A stretch of 64,000 nt of DNA, from the NCBI GenBank assembly GCA_025330725.1, contig JAIWND010000063.1, positions 1 to 64,000 on the forward strand, written 5' to 3'. Below the pieces are notes generated by a model. That model was not told the origin of the DNA and searched no databases. It worked only from the letters and a program-made list of their open reading frames with translations. Both the position numbers and the translations under genes were made by a program. Shown in pieces: positions 10,949 to 22,086 of this stretch; positions within the stretch are counted from its first letter, which is position 1; each line of letters opens with the position of its first letter. The stretch comes from Chlamydoabsidia padenii (taxonomy: Eukaryota > Mucoromycota > Mucoromycetes > Mucorales > Cunninghamellaceae).

Positions 10949-11109
10949 AGGGAATAAGATAAAGAAAAAAAAAAAAAGAGTGATGAGTGTCATTATATAG
11001 ATTGACAATATGTTCATTGTTTCTTTTCAAACAACTTACCATAGTATAAAGCCGGCTGCCACTGTGGATGTCCTTGTTGTAACTCGGGAGATATTTGAGC
11101 GTGTTGAAA

Positions 11110-11410
11110 AAAAAAGTTAGTTAAGTAGAAGGATATGTTTTGTTTGTTTTACCTTTTATTGAGACCATTAAGATAACCTACAAGTTCTTCCCCCCCCCTC
11201 TTCTCCGTGGGGGGGGGATTGTTGTGTTTAAAAAGAAGAAGAAAAGAAGTTAGTTAAGAAGAAGGATATGTTTTGTTTATTTTACCTTTTATTGAGACCA
11301 TTAAGATAACCTACAAGTTCCCTCCCCTCTTCTGCGTGGGGGGGGGATTGTTGTGTTTAAAAAGAAGAAGAAAAGAAGTTAGTTAAGAAGAAGAAGAAGA
11401 AGAAGAAGGA
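11110..11410. repeat. Tandem repeat, about 125-bp unit, 2.3 copies
   Basis: The unit runs from AAGTTAGTTAAG through GATATGTTTTG and ACCTTTTATTGAGACCATTA to GTGTTTAAAAAGAAGAAG; it starts at about 11114, 11244 and (partial) 11364. Each full unit carries a C-run/G-run hairpin; in the first the arms are 11190-11198 and 11209-11217. Each also carries a copy of a short minus-strand exon with its donor. Confidence 0.85.
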
Positions 11411-11660
11411 TATGTCTTTTTTTTTTATTACCTTGTTTAAATGACCGAGTCCGCCGAGCACCAGAAAGATGGACAATGAAATGGATTCACAAGTTGCTTG
11501 ACCTAATATCATCAACAATCATTTAAAACAAATGTTAACAAGTTACCTTAATCTAATAGGAATCCAATTAACCAAACAGAATTAAACGGTGTTCTTGCAA
11601 GTAGACCCAATGATAGGATCCATAAATAAGCATGAGTTTGATCACATCAAGTCAGCGCCT

Positions 11661-12381
11661 TCATAGAGTTTTAGCCAAGAGCTTCACATCGTAGGGACCA
11701 GACATAGAGGAGGGAGTAAACGAGGGATAAGGATCCACTCCATCGCCACCGTCATGGTGCGAGTAGATGTCCAGCAGGTGTCGACAAGTCGCAGCACAGA
11801 CCGGCCACCCTAGCCACCACCACCATCACCACCATCAACAATAACCAGGCCCATAAACTATATATATATAGATTAGTATTCATCCATATATACATCAATC
11901 AGTACTATTTTTTTTTCTTACCGGAAAGGCACCCCATTCCCGTGATGAGATCATTCATGTCATCGTCCACTTCATTACTTGAGGGAGAGTCAGTCGAGAC
12001 TAGAGATTGACATAAAAAGACATATAGGTTAGATCAATATTGATTCACATTAACATTTTTTTGACTTTGATTTTTCTTACTTTTTAACTTTTCAAATGCT
12101 TTACAAAAATCATTATCAAATAGATATTCCAGGTTGCTTTGATATAATATCCGGTACTGGTAACGCCTCATTTCCAGTTCCCAGGGTTCAATTGGAACAT
12201 CTTCAAATCGCGCTACTCCGCGTTGTCGTCGTCGTGGCCGTCGCCTTTGCCACCGCCATCGTTGTATCGCAAAGATTATCCCCACCAAGAGAGCCGCAAA
12301 TGCCAGAGCCCAGTATGGGTTGGTAGTAATAATAGAGAGACAATAGTAGTAAAGAGCAGAGAGTGATAGAGAGAAGATCAT
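11661..12381 (-). CDS. Small protein with N-terminal membrane anchor, unknown function
   Basis: Three exons on the minus strand (12081-12381, 11922-11999, 11661-11809) join in frame to 175 residues. Residues 1-38 are apolar (MIFSLSLSALYYYCLSIITT, then ALAFAALLVGIIFAI), either a signal anchor or two short TM segments. A strongly basic patch follows (QRRRPRRRQRG), then a soluble part with an acidic stretch (NEVDDDMNDLI). It ends in ...DVKLLAKTL. The upstream in-frame ATG was rejected because its extension is T-rich leader. Introns have normal GTAAGA donors. I recognise no family. It sits alone in the accessory block, so it could be lineage-specific. Confidence 0.55.
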
Positions 12382-13821
12382 TGTAATACACAAGAGAAAG
12401 TAAAGTAAAGAAAAAAAAAAGAGGGGAAAAAAAAGGAAACTTTTGTTTATCTGGGGAAAAAAAATTTCTCCACAAACTCGCGTAGTCGTGTAACACGACA
12501 CGACATTTTTCGAAAACCTGGACAGTACTTTCACACCCCGACAGCGACTCCTCTTTCCATTGATCCTAAAGCAACTCACTCTATCCATTTAAACATTCCT
12601 CTACCCAGATTCAACATCGCCAACAAGGATCTATCCATTTTTGAAACCAAACAACTCTCATTTAACAACTAACTCTTCGCCACATCAACTACTTCCAAAG
12701 CAACAACACTAACAGCAAAAACGAATGGATGAAACTTGCAACAATGGTATAGAAAGAAAAGAAAAAGGTAAAACAGTAGCTGCTGTATACACTAAACTTA
12801 CTCTCTATAGTACTATTATAGGTCATTATAACTGAACTGGGACAGCGAGTGCCCATATTGATGGAATCCGGTATCAAAGAAGATAAGAACTGACCGTTGT
12901 GAAAGGGATCAAGGAAATTACTCTTCTTTACCATGCAGTAGATCAGGAACACAGTCAAGCGAAGCAATCAAAACAATGATACAAGCACCTTCAAGATCAT
13001 ACAACCGATTAGAGTCATGATGCGATAAAGGATCTCACTGTCAGAGTACTCATAATCATGAAAAAGGTAAAGTATAAAGTTGATAATAGTATCTACACTT
13101 GCTGACTCCTCTTTACATAATAGAAGACACGGCACGACATACGATACTCTACATTAAACAGCATAAAGTATTGCCTTTTATGGGGCTAATAGCGCTTATC
13201 AACGAACAGTAATAGATGTATTCCACCCTATATCATCCACCATACTTGAATATCTTTGCTAGAATAATAATTAGTATAGTTTAATCCCCTCCCCGATATG
13301 AATTGATTAATCAATAAAGGTACTTACATTAAAACATAGCAACAGCGTGCATGAATGACATTGTCAAGCAATAAAGATAGCGCTTCCATCGTCACTATAA
13401 ACGTAATATGAGTATGAATATAGTTGTACCCGTCATTTATTTCGTAATGACAAGGCCAAAAAAAGAAAAAGGAAGTTCACAGCTCAGTCTTCTTCTATGT
13501 GTTATGCTGCTAAAAAGTGAAATAGGAAAAGAAAGATGGGTCAAAGAAAAGGAAGCATGGTAGTAAAAGACTGGTTGCACGAGGACAAGTTGTGCTTTCC
13601 AATGTCGTGTCATCCAGTATCATATGTATTAGGTCGACGCACAATCAACTACCCAAGTCTTTTTCCGTTTATCACAAAGTCCTATCTGTAAAGTGTCACA
13701 TATGATTTCATTTAATTACATTCAGTTCAAACAAGAATCACTTCTATCGTAAGCCTATGTCTGTCTGTTTATACTATGGTAAGATGGAGAGGGTGTTAAA
13801 AAGACAGCAAAAAGTAAGCGG
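12382..13821. other. Gene-free accessory spacer
   Basis: No gene could be supported. Short frames lack splice partners and domains. The region includes a segment with moderate GC near 12480-12560 and AT-rich remainder, leading into repeat copy B. Confidence 0.4.
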
Positions 13822-15100
13822 GATGCATCCCAAAATCGCTATGCTTTTGATGTGCTTTAGGAAACATTGTACTGTACACCTCCTCTTTCTAAATATGCCC
13901 TATAAAGCCTATTTATTTTACCTTTGTGTAAAAGTCCTATATTTTTACATTTTATATAAATCCCCTTTTTATATATGCATATTATATAGAAGCCCTATTC
14001 CAGCTTTAACACAACTATATTATACAAAGCCCCTATTCAACACTATATACTAATAAATCTTCGTCAGTCATATATAAACATCTTTTATTTATCACTAAAC
14101 TATACTATCAACTATACTATAATATCTAACTAGTCCGATAACACAAGTCGACATTATACAAAAAAAAAAAAAAAAACCCACCCCCGGAATGTTCCTGTTG
14201 TTGTTGGTTGATGACATAGTCCCTGACAGTGGTAACTGCTCCATCCTGGTTAATCCTTGGGTCTATCTATTTTGCCGGTGGATGGTTTTAGAGACATTCT
14301 TGGTGTAATAGACGAGACGGGTTGACACCTTGTTCACTGAATTGACCTTGCGAGCCTTCACCCGATGATAAAGACACCATATTCTTGAGTTTGAGAGTGA
14401 CCTATAACAGAGGTGCATCACAATCATTAGTTCGTCTTTTCACCCTTATCATCTTCATGTTACTTACTAATAGAAGGGTTGTTGATCTGATGAAGAGCTA
14501 ATTCCAAAGTCCCGCCATGAGTTTTGCATAAGCACGGATGAGCGTTCCACAAAAAAAAAAGTTATCAGTTAGTAGTTCCAACGATCGTTCATTATTTTGA
14601 TACTTTGCATGCAGTAAGATGCTGTTCCTTGGTCGAGTTTCGATGGACGACAAGGTTGTACATGTCGAGAAATGCCTTGATGGTAGATCGTTTCCTTGAT
14701 TATTGTTGTAATGTACTACACAGCATCGACAAGTTAAAAACCAGCTGTAAATGGTGTTTCTATTTACCTTTTGCCAGTCGTTTCAGAGTTGTTTAAACCA
14801 GTATACGACAAGTTTCTTCCTTCACATGGTCCACAAGTTCTTCAGAGTTTTTCGGAAATGCATCCACAGTGTGCATGTATAAAGTGGCGCTGTCATTGAG
14901 TGGGACCAGATGACTTGGTTCAACCAATGTTGGCAATTGAGTGATGTTGCTGGTCAATGATAACATTAATGTGCTATGTATGTGTGTAAAACATTGTTTT
15001 TGACAATTTATGCATATTGGCCACCCACAGATCACTAATGGGTAAGAGTTTCAAAGATGTCATGAGCTTCCTCTTCGGATTCGTCACCAATAAAGTGTTG
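13822..15100. repeat. 1.25 kb dispersed direct repeat, copy B
   Basis: Second copy of 6722-7965 in the same orientation, about 7.1 kb away. The minus-strand piece spanning about 14810-14970 (LVEPSHLVPLNDSATLYMHT... EELVDHVKEETCRIL) is unchanged at the protein level. Differences are concentrated near the AT-rich left end (extra TATATAAATCCCC segment) and at the right end, where similarity stops after GATTCGTCACCAATAA. Both copies keep the A-run plus CCCACCCCCGGAATG junction. Confidence 0.8.
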
Positions 15101-15288
15101 GGCAGAATGTAGATAAAGGTGAAGTGTAGTGATAAAGTGGGGAAGAAAAGGGTAAATCTACTATAAAATTTGGTCTTCATCGGGATACGAATTTGTTTTC
15201 GGACGTTCGAACCAAATAAAATTCATGGAGGGTCTTTTCACTTTTCACTTTTATTAATACCTGCGACATTGATCTTTTGTTACTGTCT

Positions 15289-18200
15289 ATGCCCCTTATT
15301 AAAGCTCTAGACAAGAACACTATTAGAAGTATTCACTCTGGACAGGTGATTACCACTATAGACGCCATCGTCAAAGAATTACTAGAGTAAGTGAAAAACA
15401 ATACTGACAAACAAACCCTTCATACTTAAAACATACTCTTTTTTAGAAACTCCTTGGACGCCAATGCCAACACGATCGATATCAAGATAATAGACGATGG
15501 ACTACTCAAAATAGAGGTAAATAGACTACATGACATTAACACGAATCCAACTAATGTCAGGTATTTGGTCTAGGTGCTAGATAATGGGTATGGTATCGCA
15601 ATGAATGATCGGTGCAATATGGCGAGACAACATTACACCTCAAAACTATCCACTTTTAACGACTTGGAAAAAGTGACAACCTATGGATTTAGAGGTGAAG
15701 CACTCAGCGCCTTGTGTGAAATCTCAGGGGAAGTCTACATTACCACTAAAACCAAGCATGACCGTGTAGCTATATGTTACAAACTGGATAGACATGGTGG
15801 CATACAAAGGTAAAAAAAAAAGTAGTATTATGCTGCCTTGGTAGATCTAAAGCATGTCTTTTATATATATCTTGTAGTGAAACTCCGTCCGGCTCTATCC
15901 CTCATACTGGAACTTTAGTATCAGTGTATCAACCATTTATCCATTTACCAGTGCGAAGACAGGTAAGCTGCTATAAATGATAGTGCCATCTCTGCTAAAC
16001 ATGACTATTGATTTATGCCTGTGTATATAACAATAGGTTGCGATGAAAACTAGAGCCAATTCGACCAAACGAATTCAAGAACTAACGACCAAGTATGGCC
16101 TCTCTCATCCATTCATTCGACTCTGTTTCCATCAGTTGACAAACACAATGGGGAAAACCAAAACACCATGGATCAAGCCAAGTACAAAAAATCTCTTGGA
16201 TGGGGTCCGTGTGATCTATGACACGACATTGGCTTCAATGGTTGAAGAATCCTCTTTGGTAGAAGATCTTGATCAGGATCATGAATCCGTGACTCCCATT
16301 CGGTTGCATTGTCTTTTGCCCTCTACATCTTCTGGTAAGTCAACTATAAAATATCACACATCTCTTATACACTCGCCATCTATTACGATAGACCCTTCCC
16401 ACATCTTCAAAGGTGATCGCGTGTTTATCTATGTTGACAAGCGACCTATCAATTATGCAAAATCAGAACTCAAGGAACTGGTGACTATGGTGCGTAAACG
16501 ATACAAGCAAACATTGGGACTAGAAGGTAAATTATGCTGTACGGATAGTATGCAAACAATCCAACTTTTTTCTTTTTTTGGTGGTGATTTATTAGATGAC
16601 GGCAAGAAGATCCCGTTCATGTACATTGACATAAAAACTGGATACGGTGATTACGATGGTAATTAAATGTCAATATAGTAGGAGGGATGTTGGAAAAACT
16701 AATTCTTTCATCTTTATTCAATAGTCAACATTGAACCTGATAAAAGTGTAGTCATGCTTCATGGAAAAACTCGTATACTAGATCTTATGCAACGACTCTT
16801 GGATCAAACTTACGGCTCCTTCTTCTCTAGTAACAAATTATCTTGTCCTCTTAACAGGTACTTTTTGTATAATTAAGGGTAACAGGTTACTAATTGATTT
16901 TTGTTTTAGACACTCTCCTGAATATAGTCAAACTATCCAACAAGTCCCTTGTCAATCTCCTCAACCCAGCACAGTTGATATTCCACGACAAGTTGATCAT
17001 ACAAAGTCAGATCCTATTCAGCTGGACGAATTAGCTGATGACGACGAGCTGGAGGAGGACCTTTTTGTGAACAATCAACCAAGACACAACAGCCCACCTT
17101 TACTCACTGACTGGCTACACCAACAGCGACTATTAACTGGAAACAATGATGATCAGTCTCCAGCATTGGATTGGCAAGTGGACGATGAATCACACATTGG
17201 GGATACCTCACCAACACCACCACCCACCAATCAACTAACAGACTGGTTGGCTAAATTCCGTAGACCAACTGGCAACGCTAAACGACAAGTCAATGAAGAT
17301 TCTTACGCCCTCTCAGCACCCATGCAAGCCAAACGCCCGCGTGTCCAAATCCCTCTCTCTTTTACCCATCCTATGACACCTTTAGCTTTGGACGACGACT
17401 TTGATTCTTCATTGACTAGAAATTCACCTCAGTTATCGCCAACTGTACCGTCACTTGATACCACTCGTCCTACCACCATTTATCATTCAACATCGCCACT
17501 ACAAGATACATCCGACGATCCACTTGCATCTCCAACTCGTACCAATACTTCATCGCCAGCTCAATCGGATACACCTAACAGCAGACCACGGAACATGGCA
17601 TCCCTATTCAACAAAATGACGGCAACATCATCAAAGGCATTACTCTATTCCGCCAATCACAAGGATATCACCCACAGCGATCTCATATCCACACTAGATG
17701 ATGTTATCTCCATTAACACGTCAATTGGTGATATAAGAAAAAGTTATGCGGCACACCGGGATCGTCATTCACAATTATACCGGAAATCTGTGGCTGACTA
17801 TTGCAAACAAGTATCATCCTATCAGACTTCTCCAGAACAATCATCCGTCATTTTGGACAAGAAGCTCAAGGATGGGATTATGGTTTTTACAAAAGGTGCT
17901 TATACTGGTATCGGCTGGGTGATGACATCCATAGGTGTCTTGGACATGACAATGTAAATAATGAAACAAAAGGAAATATCTAGATCTCACATCTTTTTTC
18001 ATATAGGCTTCAAAAACGATACAGATTTCAGCAATTAATGGAGGATTATACAGTCAACAGTGGCAAATACCTAACCACCCCTTCACAAATCAACATCAGG
18101 TAAGATGGATAAATGGGAAGGGGGGGATATGACACTCAATCATTCTCTTTATATATAGACATGATATGCCTGTGTATGGTGTGATTATATTGTTGGAAAA

Positions 18201-18649
18201 ACGAGATGAATATATCGCAAACGATGGTCACAAATCCACTGAACATACCTACTCTCTCATCACTGACAAACGAATCACTGCCAATGGGTTCCGAGCACGA
18301 TGGCGAAAAGGTAACCCCCCCCCTATCAAACACTTTTTTTTTTAACTCACTCCCTTTCCCTCAAGACACTTATTCACATGACCTGATCGTTCAGTTCACG
18401 GCCATTTCTGATTTGAATGGTTACGGACCTTCTGACTTTTACGAACTCTTGGCATTGATTGGCCAAGGGGAAACCGACATGAAAAGACTACGACCGAAAA
18501 AGGTCGTTGATTACTTTATTAACAAGGTCAATCATCTGGTCGCCACACCTGTTGAAAACACCTCGTGGGATGACATGTTGGCTGCTCTGGATCAAGAAAC
18601 GCAAGACCGATGGGAGAAAGGCAAATCATCCGTCCATTATCTACTCTAG
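15289..18649 (+). CDS. MLH2: MutL homologue, MLH2 / human-PMS1 type
   Basis: DNA mismatch-repair protein; MutL homologues dimerise and couple mismatch recognition to downstream steps. Eleven exons (15289-15386, 15447-15516, 15574-15809, 15878-15962, 16037-16526, 16596-16658, 16725-16857, 16910-17953, 18007-18099, 18159-18310, 18366-18649) give 915 residues. The GHKL ATPase motifs are present: ENSLDA (33-38), DNGYG (59-63), TTYGFRGEAL (91-100). The N-terminus matches the human PMS1/yeast Mlh2 branch better than MLH1 or PMS2. A long Ser/Thr/Pro linker separates a C-terminal dimerisation domain ending in WEKGKSSVHYLL, where MLH1 and PMS2 relatives carry CPHGRP. The metal-binding endonuclease motif DQHA(X)2E(X)4E is replaced by LDMTMLQKRY, as expected for a non-endonuclease subunit. 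The intron 16527-16595 is in phase and stop-free, so its removal is inferred from homology. Confidence 0.88.
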
Positions 18650-19324
18650 TGATTGTTTTTATTCCCCCACTAGATTACATTGTCATTTTGTACATTAGCT
18701 TTATATATATATACAATAAAATCTTTTTTGTACAAACATGTCCACACATGAATATCAAACTCCGCATTCATGCAAATATATCCCCTCGTCTATTTTACTT
18801 GGAAGCGTGGATGTTGCTGGTTGGCTAAAAGTGACCATAGTGTACACACACTTTGTTTCATTATGGTCGTGACAGATATCCCGTTTTCATTGTCCTTACG
18901 GCTTGATAGTTTTACCGACTTGCAGCATGGTTTTCTTGGTAAACACCGTGATAACATGTGTGGGGCAAAATATAGATGGGGAGATATGATTGGATAGTAG
19001 GCGGGTATTTAAAAAAGTAACGCGTGTGTATGTAGTGTACTGGTAGATGGGATGGTATGTGATATGTAGGCCGTCTCTCATTCATTGTTTTACTCAGATA
19101 TGTTTGATGTCTCCAACCCATGTAGTTAAAACACATTGACCCGTCCTCACCATCACAAAGACTACTATTTATCATCTATCAAATTAAACTTTTTTCATAT
19201 GACAGCTGTCTTTTTCTATAAACTCTTTTTTTTTGTTTTTTTTTGTTGGGAGTGGTGTCGGAATGAACAGGGGGCTCGGAGAACGATACAGAGTATTTTT
19301 TTTTTAAAGTTTGACATTTTCTAG
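18650..19324. other. Intergenic region MLH2-INO1
   Basis: It holds the MLH2 3' end (ATACAATAAAATC at about 18710) and the upstream region of INO1. No gene was found. Confidence 0.5.
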
Positions 19325-19364
19325 CCAATGATATCCCGCTCCAACCAACCCCCGCCTTATATAA
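19325..19364 (+). promoter_or_regulatory. CCAAT and TATA elements of INO1
   Basis: A CCAAT pentamer at 19325-19329 and TATATAA at 19358-19364 precede the INO1 leader. The transcription start probably lies in the pyrimidine-rich stretch near 19380-19420. Confidence 0.55.
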
Positions 19365-19495
19365 CCTTGGCCTATTTTTGGTTTTCTTTCTTTCCATTTC
19401 TTCTTTTTTTTCTTTATACTTTTACTTTCATATTATTGTTTAGGCGCGCATCTGTATAGAACGCTCCTAATATTTAATCGAATTTTAAAAAAACG

Positions 19496-19553
19496 GTAAG
19501 TAGGTGGTATAATAGATCCACTCTTTGTTAACACATCATCTCTTTTCATCTAG
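19496..19553 (+). other. Probable 5'-UTR intron of INO1
   Basis: A GTAAGTAG donor at 19496 and a CATCTAG acceptor ending 19553 enclose 58 nt between the TATA box and the ATG at 19670. No coding frame crosses it, so it would be a leader intron. Confidence 0.5.
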
Positions 19554-19669
19554 TTTGCAAACTTACTCTCATCGAATCACAACCCACACAGAGGATTCAA
19601 ACGGTGCAGTGATCGACCCAAAAAAGACTTCTAGAAACCTATAGCAAAGAATACTTATTATCAACAACA

Positions 19670-21405
19670 ATGGCTCCTCCTCACGCTACTGATTTCTCCT
19701 CTTCTGTGGAATCCTCTGCTGCTCCTGTGGCTCCTTTATTCAAGGTGAACTCTCCCAATGTCCAATATACTGACTCTCACATCCTGTCCAAGTACACCTA
19801 CTCCAACACTGTGGTGAACAAGCAAGCTGATGGTTCCATGATTGTCGAACCTGTTGAACAAGAATATCACTTTAAAACTGAACGTACTGTCCCTCGTGTC
19901 GGGTAAGTGATGACGACTGCTTTTTTTATTTTATTTTAATTTTTATAAATACTCATTATTTAACAATCTAGTTTGATGATGGTTGGTCTTGGCGGTAACA
20001 ATGGTACTACACTGACAGCTTCTATCTACGCCAACAAGAACAAGTTAAACTGGCGTACCAAGTCTGGTGTTCATGAACCTAACTATTGGGGCTCCGTCAC
20101 TCAAGCTTCCACTGTACGTCTCGGTGTGGATGGCAAAGGTAACGATGTGTACGTCCCCTTATCCGACATGATGCCCATGGTCAACCCTTCTGATCTCGTG
20201 ATTGGCGGCTGGGATATCTCTAGCAAGAACTTGGCTGAAGCAATGGAACGTGCTCAAGTATTGGAATACGATCTTCAACGACAAGTGTATGATGAACTGG
20301 CCAAGATCACACCTTTACCCTCCGTGTACTACCCTGACTTTATCGCTGCCAACCAATTCGATCGTGCCGACAATTTGATCCCTGGCACTGACAAGCGTGC
20401 ACATGTCAATCATATTCGTCAAGACATCCGCGACTTCAAGGCTGCCCATGGTCTCGACAAGATTGTGGTGGTATGGACGGCCAATACCGAACGGTATGCT
20501 GAACTGATTGATGGGGTGAACGATACGGCGGACAACTTTTTAGCAGCGGTGGCCAACTCGCACGACGAAATTGCTCCTTCCTCCATCTTTGCCTTGGCCT
20601 GTATCGAAGAAGGTGTGCCTTTTATCAACGGATCGCCCCAAAACACCTTTGTCCCTGGCTTGGTCGAGTTGGCGGAACGTGAACGGGCGTTTATCGGGGG
20701 TGATGATTTCAAGTCGGGGCAAACGAAATTCAAGTCGGCGATTGTGGATTTCTTGGTCAATGCTGGTATCAAGCCGGTGGCTATCACTTCGTACAATCAC
20801 TTGGGTAACAATGATGGCAAGAACTTGTCTTCTCACAAGCAGTTCCGGTCAAAGGAAATCTCCAAATCAACCGTGGTGGATGATATGGTGGCGGCGAACG
20901 ATATCTTGTACAAGCCTGGGGAACATCCGGATCATACCGTGGTCATCAAGTACGTGCCTTCGGTGGGTGACTCGAAGCGTGCGTTGGATGAATACGAATG
21001 CGATATCTTTATGGGAGGTCGTCAATCTATTTCTGTCTATAATGTGTGTGAAGATTCCTTCTTGGCGTCGCCTTTGATCATTGACTTGGTGGTGATGGCG
21101 GAATTGATGACTCGTATCCAATACAAGACGGGTGAAATGACAAAATTCAGCCCTTTCCATTCTGTCTTGTCTCTTCTTAGCTGTAAGTATATCTATATCG
21201 TCTTGGTTTTGGTGGATGACTGACTAATTCATTTTTTTTATTAATATGATATTTAGACATGCTCAAGGCTCCTATGGTTTCCCGTGGTACTCCTGTTGTC
21301 AATGCTTTGGGTAGACAACGTTCTGCTATTGAAAACATCTTTAGAGCCTGTGTTGGTTTAGCTCCCAACAATGAAATGGGTTTGGAACACAAGATCTGGC
21401 ATTAA
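19670..21405 (+). CDS. INO1: Inositol-3-phosphate synthase
   Basis: Converts glucose-6-phosphate to 1D-myo-inositol-3-phosphate with NAD+ as internal redox cofactor; first step of inositol and phosphatidylinositol synthesis in the cytosol. Three exons (19670-19902, 19972-21182, 21257-21405) give 530 residues, the usual eukaryotic length. The NAD-binding glycine loop is [13 protein letters not shown], beginning just after the first intron. Other conserved blocks include [45 protein letters not shown] and [11 protein letters not shown]. The ATG context is good (ACAATGG). Promoter with CCAAT, TATA and a leader intron; codon use looks biased and expression is probably high. No break or missing active-site residue was seen. 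Identity is very secure. Confidence 0.97.
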
Positions 21406-21730
21406 ACATACACCCTGGAATGAATAGATCGTATCTACTAGTATATATTGATTCATATTATTTTCTCCCTTTTTTTTAAAAAAATAAAATTGTTTGGCCA
21501 ACTTGGCTGAATTGAATTGTCATTTGATCTGACTTGATTGTGTATGAATAGTTTGACTTTACAGAATGCATAGTCATTCCTTGTGATGTAGGTGTATGCA
21601 CAAGTTAATTAAGACGACGTGTAACCAAACAGATCGACAAAATGGGGTTTTTATTAAAAAAGATCATAAATAAATAACACAACTAACACATTCGAAAAAT
21701 CCAACCAATGTTATGGATGATATATGTCGA

Positions 21731-21928
21731 TCAGCAGATAGGGGGTTCCACAAAGGTCAGAATGGCATAACAAAGTCTCTTGTTGACTGAAGGAGCAAGG
21801 TGGATGCCATTGTTCAATGTGGGGTATCTTGTCATGCCAACATAGTTTGGGAAAGCGAGACTAGCCCCCCATTTATTTAAATGCTTTTGACAAGGAGCGG
21901 TCATAAAAAGAATACAGTCTCCAACCAT
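21731..21928 (-). CDS. Small uncharacterised ORF, 65 residues
   Basis: ATG-led single-exon frame on the minus strand (MVGDCILFMTAPCQKHLNKW...) of coding-like composition. It is bounded by promoter-like and polyadenylation-like sequence. A near-copy of the recurring element (CGGGATTTAAA read on minus, 22001-22011) lies about 73 bp upstream. TTTATT on + (AATAAA on minus) lies about 80 bp past the stop. No domain or family is recognised; two cysteines near the start and PPIC at the end. It may be a genuine small gene or the tail of a lost larger one. Confidence 0.35.
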   Translation of the reverse strand: MVGDCILFMTAPCQKHLNKWGASLAFPNYVGMTRYPTLNNGIHLAPSVNKRLCYAILTFVEPPIC

Positions 21929-22000
21929 CGTTTTATGTGTTCGATAAAGTCAATGTCAAAACTTGTCACCCAAAGCTTTTCATCCCCTCACGAAAAACAA

Positions 22001-22031
22001 TTTAAATCCCGACTACGACAGCGGGATTGAA
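22001..22031. promoter_or_regulatory. Paired near-copies of the CGGGATTTSAA element
   Basis: TTTAAATCCCG at 22001-22011 and CGGGATTGAA at 22022-22031 are in opposite orientation, 11 bp apart. They lie between the small minus-strand ORF and the peroxiredoxin gene, so each could serve one of the divergent genes. Confidence 0.4.
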
Positions 22032-22086
22032 TTATAGAAAAGGAAAAAGATAATCCCCCCTTCTCTTTCACTTTATTAAACAGAAC

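Larger units (their letters stand above)
10785..11640 (-). pseudogene. Relic of a multi-exon membrane-protein gene with a duplicated exon
   Basis: Read on the minus strand, exon-like pieces follow each other with splice donors. First is an apolar block (AYLWILSLGLLARTPFNSVW), then one carrying CESISLSIFLVLGGLGHLNK at about 11435-11505. Two copies of a short exon ending ELVGYLNGLNKR follow, inside the tandem repeat 11110-11410. Then come ISPELQQGHPQWQPALYYG at about 11041-11100, and FSRWKWMDSLVALPNGNFYN with AAIKLFLLVEY near 10800-10900. The first block runs into a stop just before its donor, and no complete model could be built. It probably encoded a multi-pass membrane protein. Identity unknown. 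Confidence 0.35.

Noticed and set aside
13757..14053. Plus-strand frame in repeat copy B
   Set aside because: AT-rich Leu/Phe/Tyr composition; the coding-like signal in the repeat is on the minus strand.
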